Source: Candidatus Dormiibacterota bacterium
GTDB lineage: Bacteria; Chloroflexota; Dormibacteria; Aeolococcales; Bog-877
Direction: 5' to 3'
Length of the DNA: 5,947 nucleotides
Assembly (NCBI GenBank): GCA_030038765.1
Contig: JASHRA010000027.1
Span: forward strand, 1 to 5,947
The position numbers and the translations under genes are program-made. Below are positions 1 to 4,592 of this stretch, in pieces; position 1 is the stretch's first letter; the number at the start of each line of letters is the position of its first letter. The notes beneath the pieces are model-generated. The model searched no databases, was not told where the DNA came from, and was given only the letters and a program-made list of their open reading frames with translations.

Positions 1-125
1 GCGCCCTCCGCCACCGCGTCGGCCACCGAGCAGCTGGTGTTGGAGACCGCGATCTGGGCGTAGACGGAGCCGCCGCTCAGCTCCCCCGCCTGGCAGTCGC
101 CCTCGCCCAGCGGGGTCGGCTGGAG
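1..125 (-). repeat. Second copy of lipoprotein internal repeat (partial)
   Basis: This stretch encodes residues 165 onward of the lipoprotein: LQPTPLGEGDCQA, then GGSVYAQIAVSNTSCSVADAVAEGA. It corresponds to the copy at 354-479 with an offset of 118 residues. The peptide is conserved better than the codons, which argues for an old domain duplication under selection and against a recent slippage event. The copy continues beyond the left edge. Confidence 0.85.
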
Positions 126-617
126 CGCCCCGGACGCCGACGAGGCGGCGCTCGGCGAGGGAGTTGAGCCGCCGCTGCCGGAGTCGTAGGTGTAGTCCGT
201 GCCCCAGTTGAAGGCGACCTGCCGCTCGCCGTCGGCGCAGGAGTACGCGTAGTAGGTCCCTCCCCAGGCACTGGCCCACGAGGAGCCGGAACCTTCGGCG
301 GTCGCGCTGCACGAGAACCCGTCCGCGGTGTAGCTCTTCCCCTTGGCGCTGTCTGCCTTGGCGGCGACCGCGTCGGCGGTGCTGCAGCTGGAGCCCGAGA
401 CGGCGATCTGCGCGTACACCGACCCGTCCGCCAACTGGGTCGCCTGGCAATCGGCCTGGCCCAGCGCCGAGGGCTGGAGGCGATGGGTCGGCGATGCACT
501 CGGGGTTGGAGTGGAGCCGGTCTGTGCGCCGCCACAACCGCTGACGATCCAACCGGCCAGGAGCAGGCCAACGAGCGCCCCTAGCAAACGTGTCCCCCTG
601 GCCAACAAGGTCACCAC
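1..617 (-). CDS. Putative lipoprotein with duplicated Cys-containing domain (C-terminus beyond window)
   Basis: Predicted surface lipoprotein of unknown function. The frame opens with GTG GTG ACC TTG. Either GTG (617 or 614) could be the start, because a GGAG ribosome-binding sequence lies 5 or 8 bases upstream; no ATG exists in this frame. Counting from 617, residues 7-10 give the basic n-region, residues 11-25 are hydrophobic, and VSGC at 25-28 is a good lipobox, so Cys28 should be lipidated. A Ser/Thr/Pro linker (33-45) leads to a domain with Cys57, 78, 103 and 127. A second Ser/Pro linker (146-163) precedes a second copy, which starts at about residue 165 and is cut by the window edge. 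The two copies match at 29 of 42 visible positions. The cysteine spacing (xxSCxxAxxV ... GFxC ... YxC) resembles small extracytoplasmic domains seen in actinobacteria; this is recalled resemblance only. Codon use is strongly GC3 throughout. Confidence is high for a gene, low for function. Confidence 0.82.
   Translation of the reverse strand, partial: MVTLLARGTRLLGALVGLLLAGWIVSGCGGAQTGSTPTPSASPTHRLQPSALGQADCQATQLADGSVYAQIAVSGSSCSTADAVAAKADSAKGKSYTADGFSCSATAEGSGSSWASAWGGTYYAYSCADGERQVAFNWGTDYTYDSGSGGSTPSPSAASSASGALQPTPLGEGDCQAGELSGGSVYAQIAVSNTSCSVADAVAEG
354..479 (-). repeat. First copy of lipoprotein internal repeat
   Basis: This stretch encodes residues 47-88 of the lipoprotein: LQPSALGQADCQA, then DGSVYAQIAVSGSSCSTADAVAAKA. 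The block SVYAQIAVS and the flanking DCQA and SC elements are shared with the second copy. The rest of the unit (residues 89-145) carries GFSC and YSC, which presumably form the remaining disulfide positions. Confidence 0.85.
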
Positions 618-651
618 CCCCTCTCCGCCGATGAGTGGGGGGATTATGCCA
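618..651 (-). promoter_or_regulatory. Extended -10 promoter and RBS of the lipoprotein gene
   Basis: On the minus strand TGGCATAAT (651-643) is an extended -10 element, matching TGnTATAAT with one mismatch. No convincing -35 lies at the usual distance, which is tolerated in extended -10 promoters. Transcription would start near 636, giving a leader of about 20 bases that contains GGAGAGGGG (about 626-618) directly before the GTG start. Assigned from motif and position only. Confidence 0.45.
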
Positions 652-743
652 GACGACGGCGCCCGAGGGGGAACTCAGGAGACGGACGGCGAAGGCGCCG
701 AGTCTGTACTAGGCTCAGGCCCTGTGCAGGACGCGTCCCGGCG

Positions 744-1640
744 GTGAGCACTGGCTTCGATATCTTCGGCAACGCCCGCAGCGGACGGCGGTTTGCCTGC
801 CTGCTCCTGACGTTCGCCGTGTTGATGGTGTGTCCCGTGACGCTCTCTCCAGCTCTGGCTGCCGCTCGGAGCACCGACCTCAGCGTCGCGACCCGACTGG
901 CTCGCCAGCTACTCCGGGAGGAGGCGCTGCCGCTGGCCCAGGCCACGCCGACGCTGGGGTCCGCAACGCCGGGGCTGGACCGTCCCATGGTGACGCTGGG
1001 GTCGGCCAACGTCGTGGACATGGCCCGATTCTGGAAGCTCCGACTCGATCGCTCCAGGTCGGTCGCTTTCGCCAGATCACATCCGCCGCGCGGCAGTCAC
1101 CTGTCCGAGAGCCAGACCGGTGCGGGTCAGCTGGAGCAGAACGTGATCTGGACGCGCCGCCGGCTCCCGGTCCAGGTCGTGAGCGCCGACCTGGAGTACA
1201 CGTTCCTCAGCCTGAGCCCCGGGGAGACGGCGCTGCGAGTGGACAGCCAGGTGCTCTGGCGTCCACAGCGGACGGGGGCCACCAGGGTCCCCTCGGCGGA
1301 CCGGGCCGCCTCGATCTACGTCCACCGCCTGGATGCCCGTGCCCGACCGAGCGCCAGCGGTCTGCGGGCTAGCGGCGTTGTGCGCCGACTGATCCGGGTC
1401 GTGAACCACCTGCCGACCCTGCCACCCGAGTCCTACGAACTCGGTTGCGACCGCGTCGAGACCAGCTACGAGGTCGCCTTCCGACCAGCCCCGGGATCGT
1501 TGCCCAACGCTGTCGCGACCGGCTACATCGGCTGTCCCCAGCTCAGCCTTCGGGTCGGACGACACCAGGTCCTGCTGGTGCAGAGGCGGCTGGTCCGGAC
1601 ACTCTCGTCGATCCTCGGAGCGAGAATCACCAGTCGCTGA
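744..1640 (+). CDS. Secreted protein of unknown function (actinobacterial family)
   Basis: A 298-residue protein with an N-terminal signal peptide: Arg12/15/16, a hydrophobic stretch at about 17-34, and a likely cleavage after ALA (37-39) or AAA (39-41). It is probably exported and cleaved; no lipobox is evident despite two cysteines in the signal. The mature part contains WKLRLDRS, then a His-Pro-Pro-Arg-Gly-Ser block near residue 113, then ALRVDSQVLWRPQR and VNHLPTLPPESYELGC. From memory this order matches a family of secreted actinobacterial proteins with no known function. Mature cysteines Cys235 and Cys264 sit in the C-terminal domain and are likely disulfide-bonded. The GTG start at 744 is chosen because it preserves the complete signal peptide. 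The upstream AGGA (728-731) is 12 bases away, so the ribosome-binding site is weak. The gene is divergent from the lipoprotein gene, and no partner is evident. I am confident it is a gene but do not know its role. Confidence 0.85.
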   Translation: MSTGFDIFGNARSGRRFACLLLTFAVLMVCPVTLSPALAAARSTDLSVATRLARQLLREEALPLAQATPTLGSATPGLDRPMVTLGSANVVDMARFWKLRLDRSRSVAFARSHPPRGSHLSESQTGAGQLEQNVIWTRRRLPVQVVSADLEYTFLSLSPGETALRVDSQVLWRPQRTGATRVPSADRAASIYVHRLDARARPSASGLRASGVVRRLIRVVNHLPTLPPESYELGCDRVETSYEVAFRPAPGSLPNAVATGYIGCPQLSLRVGRHQVLLVQRRLVRTLSSILGARITSR

Positions 1641-2022
1641 CGGGGCCGCCCCAGAGGACCCCGGATCCCTCCGGCCCGTCCGAGCCCGGACGCACCCAGT
1701 GGGGTCCGACGGCGTCGGCGTCCGTGGCGGACGCGTCGGTGTCCGTAACCCTGAACGCATGGTGGCTGTCCACGAGCCCAGTAGCGGTGTCCGGACGGGT
1801 GCGCCGGCCCGAAGCCAAGGAAGCGCCCTCGGAGCGACCTGAGGGGAGCCGGCCGGGCCACGCGGCCGCCTGGACCGTGAGAACGGATCGTGCCCTGCTC
1901 TGGCTCCGTCCCCGAGCCCGACGCTATCTGACGCGCCCGGGGAGGAGTCCTCACCACCGACCCGAGGAGGGATCGGGATGCCGGCTCCGCGGCGTCTCGA
2001 CCGAGGGTGCTGACGACCCGGA
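1641..2022. other. Intergenic region without a convincing gene
   Basis: About 380 bases separate the secreted-protein gene from the SPFH promoter. Open frames exist on both strands, but their translations are low-complexity Arg/Pro/Gly-rich, as is usual for high-GC non-coding DNA. A short GGGG-CCG-CCCC hairpin (1642-1652) lies just after the stop codon and could weakly aid termination, but has no T run. A patch at 1708-1742 is rich in GACGCC/GACGCG-like words. One 63-codon minus-strand frame here (1818-1627) is discussed under findings. Confidence 0.5.
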
Positions 2023-2047
2023 GATAATGTGATATCATTCAATATCA
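2023..2047 (+). promoter_or_regulatory. -10 element and perfect inverted repeat (candidate operator) of the SPFH-RHH operon
   Basis: GATAAT (2023-2028) matches the -10 consensus at five of six positions. It is followed by TGATAT-CATTCA-ATATCA (2030-2047), a perfect 6-base inverted repeat with a 6-base spacer. Transcription would begin within the repeat, so a protein bound there should block initiation. There is no clear -35. The stretch is sharply AT-rich compared with everything around it. Ribbon-helix-helix repressors typically bind such short symmetric sites, and one is encoded as the second gene of this operon, so autoregulation is a reasonable inference. Confidence 0.65.
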
Positions 2048-2076
2048 GTTTCCCAAGACCCAAGCCAGGAGCAGTC

Positions 2077-2994
2077 ATGACCCAAGTCGTCCAGCCGTAC
2101 CCCGACCCGCAAGTGACCGAGCCCGGTCACCCAGCTGCCAATGTGGACATCCACGAGCACCGAGCCTGGGCCGTCAGCGGCTGGCTCGGCGTCCTCCTCG
2201 TCGCCGCCTGCGTCGTGGTGGCGATCCTCATCGCCCGGACCTCGGTCAAGGCGCTCGCCGCCATCCCCATCGTGGTCGCGTGCGTCGTCGCCGCCTCCCT
2301 GACCATCGTCCAGCCGGGGGAGACGAGGGTCGTGCGCTTCTTCGGCCGCTACGTCGGCACGCTACGCCGTACCGGGCTCTCCTGGGTGCTTCCCCTCTCG
2401 GACCGACGGAACATCAGCATCCGGGTTAGGAACTTCGAGACTAACCACCTGAAGGTCAACGATGCCGAGGGGAACCCGGTAGAGATCGCGGCCATCGTCG
2501 TCTGGCAGGTGGCCGACACCTCGCGCGCGGTCTTCGCAGTCGACGACTACCTCACCTTTATCCGGGTCCAGGCCGAGGCGGCGCTGCGGCACGTCGCCAC
2601 CACCCACCCCTACGACAGCCAGCAGGCAGATGCCGTCACCCTGCGGGGATCGACCGACGTCGTCGCCGCTGAACTGGCCGCCGAGATGGCAGAGCGCGTC
2701 ACCATGGCAGGCATCCAGACCGTGGAGGTTCGGATCAGTCATCTTGCCTACGCTCCGGAGATCGCCCAGGCCATGCTCCGTCGGCAGCAGGCCAACGCCG
2801 TCATCGCGGCTCGATCCCGGATCGTCGAAGGCGCCGTCGGGATGGTGGAGGAAGCGTTGGAGCGGATGCGCAAGCGCAACGTCGTGTCACTCGACCATGA
2901 GCGCGAGGCGACGATGGTCAGCAATCTGATGGTCGTGCTCTGCAGCGACCAGCCCGCCTCGCCGGTCGTGAACACCGGAACCCTGTACTCATGA
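2077..2994 (+). CDS. SPFH/band 7 domain membrane protein
   Basis: A 305-residue SPFH (stomatin/prohibitin/flotillin) protein. Such proteins oligomerise on membranes and organise local membrane or protease environments; the substrate of this one is unknown. A polar N-terminus (1-30) is followed by two hydrophobic segments (about 36-53 and 59-77). The SPFH domain then opens with VQPGETRVVRFFGRYVGTLR and GLSWVLPL (78-107), a typical signature. The central part has the expected pattern (NPVEIAAIVVWQV, then FIRVQAEAALRHV), followed by a charged helical stretch (LAAEMAERV ... RMRKRN). The C-terminus, MVSNLMVVLCSD ending VVNTGTLYS, matches my recollection of the actinobacterial branch, and the length is normal. 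The ATG at 2077 is preferred because AGGAG (2067-2071) lies 5 bases upstream. A GTG at 2029 is in frame, but it falls in the operator and has no ribosome-binding site. The gene is followed after 3 bases by an RHH gene, so the two are surely cotranscribed. Confidence 0.93.
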   Translation: MTQVVQPYPDPQVTEPGHPAANVDIHEHRAWAVSGWLGVLLVAACVVVAILIARTSVKALAAIPIVVACVVAASLTIVQPGETRVVRFFGRYVGTLRRTGLSWVLPLSDRRNISIRVRNFETNHLKVNDAEGNPVEIAAIVVWQVADTSRAVFAVDDYLTFIRVQAEAALRHVATTHPYDSQQADAVTLRGSTDVVAAELAAEMAERVTMAGIQTVEVRISHLAYAPEIAQAMLRRQQANAVIAARSRIVEGAVGMVEEALERMRKRNVVSLDHEREATMVSNLMVVLCSDQPASPVVNTGTLYS

Positions 2995-2997
2995 GTC

Positions 2998-3192
2998 GTG
3001 AATGAGCGCAAGCAACTCCTAGTGCGTATGGACCCGGCGGTCTACGACGCCCTCGCGCGCTGGGCAGCCGACGAGTTCCGCAGCGTCAACGCCCATGTCG
3101 AGATGCTGGTGCGCAGGTCGCTCTCCCAGGCAGGGCGCATGCCGGCAAAGGCCGGTCCGCTACCCAGGCGGGGCCGGCCGCCGACAGCCTGA
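2998..3192 (+). CDS. Ribbon-helix-helix (Arc/HicB-antitoxin-like) DNA-binding protein
   Basis: A 64-residue protein with the layout of a ribbon-helix-helix repressor. A short strand (KQLLVR, 5-10) should pair between subunits and enter the DNA major groove. Asp12-Pro13 caps helix A (PAVYDALARWAADEFR), and helix B follows (SVNAHVEMLVRRSLSQAG). Such proteins act as dimers or dimers of dimers on palindromic operators. The C-terminal tail (47-64) is basic and Pro-rich with RRGRPP at 57-62, an AT-hook-like core. The gene starts at GTG 3 bases after the SPFH stop; no strong ribosome-binding site is visible, so translational coupling is likely. The probable target is the inverted repeat in front of the SPFH gene. 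No toxin-like partner other than the SPFH gene is present, so calling it an antitoxin would rest on family naming only. Confidence 0.88.
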   Translation: MNERKQLLVRMDPAVYDALARWAADEFRSVNAHVEMLVRRSLSQAGRMPAKAGPLPRRGRPPTA

Positions 3193-3242
3193 GCCGATAT
3201 CGTGCCCGGGGCTCGGTCTGCAACTGCCTGTGGTAATCGCAT

Positions 3243-3258
3243 CCGGGGGTGGCCCCGG
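3243..3258 (+). terminator. Possible terminator hairpin after the SPFH-RHH operon
   Basis: A perfect 6-base GC stem with a GTGG tetraloop (CCGGGG/CCCCGG) begins 51 bases after the RHH stop codon. There is no T run downstream, so it is not a classical intrinsic terminator. Actinobacterial terminators often lack one, but assignment remains tentative. Confidence 0.3.
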
Positions 3259-3508
3259 CGCCGCCGGGCAAGCCGCCCAGTCCCGGGCACTCATCCTGCG
3301 CCCCAGAGGGGTGCTCGAGTGGACCACATAAGGACGCCACGTAATACCACGGGCGCCAGGCGAAGTGACCCCAGGTCCCAGAGGGGAGGCGGGCCGGGAG
3401 GGTGCGGTGAACTCGTCTTGGAGCTTGCGCGGCACTTCGCATCCAGAGTGCCTCGGACGAGACGCGACTTGTCCGATCGCTCGGCCTCGGGACCGGCCGT
3501 GGAACACT

Positions 3509-3531
3509 GAGCCGAGCGCCAGGCGCGGCTC
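3509..3531. repeat. Bulged GC-rich inverted repeat
   Basis: GAGCC (3509-3513) pairs with GGCTC (3527-3531). An inner GCGC-CAG-GCGC stem forms after a two-base bulge on the 5' side. It lies between genes, lacks a T tract, and has no assigned function; it could be a terminator or an RNA structural element. Confidence 0.35.
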
Positions 3532-3710
3532 TGCGCGATTCACGGGGGTTACCGCTAGCGGCTAGGGCTGCTTCCGTGCACGCGTTGGGTTGGCAGCTCG
3601 GACCGTCAGGGTCCACGCCCGTCAATCAAGATGGGACATGGTGAACGAGGCCGGGCCGCCGGATCGCGGAACATCCACTGGCCCTCCGCATCGACGTCGA
3701 CGGGTACGGG

Positions 3711-4022
3711 GTGATGGCGGGCAGCACCTCGGCCAGCGAGTACAGGGCCGAGCCCAAGAAGCATGAGGTCGAGGAGAAGCTCCGCCACGCTGAGGAGAGC
3801 GGGCGGCGACCCAACACCATGGTCGAGGTCTACGGCCCCGATGATCTGCGCATCCACGCCTACTCGAAGGCTGGTATCGGGGCCTACTGCCTGACTGGAC
3901 CCGAAAGCGGCTGCGCATACCATGGGTCGGCACCGCTGGACCTCGGCCCCAACCTCGACCCGGCTGGGGCAATCGCCAAGGAGGAGGGAGGGATCTCACG
4001 GCTGTTCCGGTCGGCTCGCTGA
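3711..4022 (+). CDS. Small hypothetical protein, 5' end uncertain
   Basis: A 103-residue protein I do not recognise. It begins with a charged, probably helical region (residues 8-30, EYRAEPKKHEVEEKLRHAEES). A compact part follows: MVEVYGPDDLRIHAYSKAGIGAYCL, with Cys60 and Cys68. There is no signal peptide or membrane segment, so it is probably cytoplasmic. Third positions are overwhelmingly G or C, which supports true coding. The start is doubtful. GTG 3711 and ATG 3714 are available, but neither has a ribosome-binding site. The same frame looks coding upstream (ALRIDVDGYG) as far as CTG 3678, and only meets a stop at 3642. The gene may use an unusual start or be truncated at its 5' end. Its TGA overlaps the ATG of the next gene by one base (TGATG), implying cotranscription and coupled translation. 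Confidence 0.65.
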   Translation: MMAGSTSASEYRAEPKKHEVEEKLRHAEESGRRPNTMVEVYGPDDLRIHAYSKAGIGAYCLTGPESGCAYHGSAPLDLGPNLDPAGAIAKEEGGISRLFRSAR

Positions 4023-4345
4023 TGGGGCCGCTCAACCTCTGCCAGAGCTGCAAGCGCCGCCGGTACGAGGACAGCTGCGTAGTCCCCATGCCAGCCATCT
4101 GCGAGGCGTTCCCCAAGGGCATCCCGGACGAGATCCTGGTGAACCAGGCGGACCACCGGAACCGCTATCCCGGCGACCACGGCCTGATTTTCGTCCTGGC
4201 GGCCGGGGACGAAGACCTCTACCAGGCGTGGGAGAACCTCTGGGCGAGCCGCCACGGCCCGGACCCATATCCCCTCCGCCCCACGAACGAGACCCAAGCC
4301 TGCCGGGACGTGAACGACTACCGGGACGGCAGGATCGACCTGTAG
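4022..4345 (+). CDS. Hypothetical protein with CxxC and AFPKGIPDEI motif, ended by an in-frame TAG
   Basis: A 107-residue product, possibly a shortened form of a longer protein. Cys7-x-x-Cys10, Cys19 and Cys27 suggest metal binding, perhaps with His45. The block CEAFPKGIPDEILVNQADH (27-45) followed by YPGDHGLIF (49-57) is what I recall from small actinobacterial proteins of unknown function; no role is assigned. The rest is acidic and Trp-containing (DEDLYQAWENLW). There is no signal peptide or transmembrane segment. The ATG at 4022 overlaps the preceding stop by one base, and no separate ribosome-binding site is evident, so translation is probably coupled. The frame stops at TAG (4343-4345), but coding-like sequence continues in the same frame to TGA at 4499-4501. 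Confidence 0.75.
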   Translation: MGPLNLCQSCKRRRYEDSCVVPMPAICEAFPKGIPDEILVNQADHRNRYPGDHGLIFVLAAGDEDLYQAWENLWASRHGPDPYPLRPTNETQACRDVNDYRDGRIDL

Positions 4346-4501
4346 CAGCTGGCCGACCGCTGGGCGGAGCGGCACAAGGAGTCGGCGCCGGCACCTCGCA
4401 CGGTACAGGCGCTCTACGACGACGACTGCGCCGGGGTGATGCTCACGGAGCCTGACACCTGGGATGCGGCGGCCCGCACGGTCGGCCCGGTGGTCCGGTG
4501 A
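4346..4501 (+). pseudogene. In-frame continuation of the preceding gene after an amber codon
   Basis: After TAG 4343-4345 the same frame stays open for 51 codons to TGA (4499-4501). It reads QLADRWAERHKESAPAPRTV, QALYDDDCAGVMLTEPDTWD, AAARTVGPVVR. Third positions are almost all G or C, and the peptide is balanced and helix-compatible, unlike the Arg/Pro-rich shadow frames. No plausible start with a ribosome-binding site exists inside, so it is best read as the original C-terminus of the upstream gene. That gene would be 159 residues if the TAG were a sense codon. Causes could be a nonsense mutation, a sequencing or assembly error, or readthrough. Confidence 0.55.
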
Positions 4502-4592
4502 TCTGCCGCCATCGATCGCGCCCACTGCGACTTGGCGAGAGCCCTGAGGTGCGGATCAGAGCGATCATCTGCTCGTCCGAGAGCTGGGCATC

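Larger units (their letters stand above)
3193..3710. other. Gene-poor region with GC-rich hairpins
   Basis: About 500 bases follow the RHH gene with no frame that reads like a protein on either strand. The region holds several inverted repeats: CCGGGG-GTGG-CCCCGG (3243-3258), CCCC-AGA-GGGG (3301-3311), a bulged GAGCC...GGCTC stem (3509-3531), the palindrome CCGCTAGCGG (3552-3561) and GGACC-GTCAG-GGTCC (3600-3614). No transposase remnant or tRNA is recognisable. From about 3678 the composition becomes coding-like in the frame of the next gene. Confidence 0.5.

Noticed and set aside
77..571. Minus-strand frame starting MACSWPVGSSAVV
   Set aside because: Arg/Pro-rich shadow of the lipoprotein gene, which lies in a different minus-strand frame with a lipobox and repeated domain.
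2029..2076. Earlier GTG start for the SPFH protein
   Set aside because: It falls within the inverted repeat at the predicted transcription start and has no ribosome-binding site. ATG 2077 has AGGAG at 5 bases.
1077..2078. Long minus-strand open frame of 333 codons
   Set aside because: Antisense to the secreted-protein gene and the SPFH promoter. The translation is low-complexity Arg/Pro/Gly, has no family features, and would run across the AT-rich operator.
3202..3510. Plus-strand frame containing GELVLELARHFASRVP
   Set aside because: A short stretch looks protein-like, but GC3 bias is weak, the rest is Arg/Pro-rich, and there is no start with a ribosome-binding site near the plausible part.
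3193..3640. tRNA or attachment site in the gene-free stretch
   Set aside because: No GTTCRANYC T-loop with matching acceptor stems was found on either strand, and no direct repeat pair typical of an integration site was seen.
3884..4525. Minus-strand open frame of 213 codons
   Set aside because: Shadow of the two small plus-strand genes, whose codon bias and motifs are better; the opposite frame opens because of the GC3 bias.
4502..4592. Terminator between the convergent genes
   Set aside because: Only short, imperfect GATC-containing inverted repeats are present; no convincing GC-rich stem or T tract was found.
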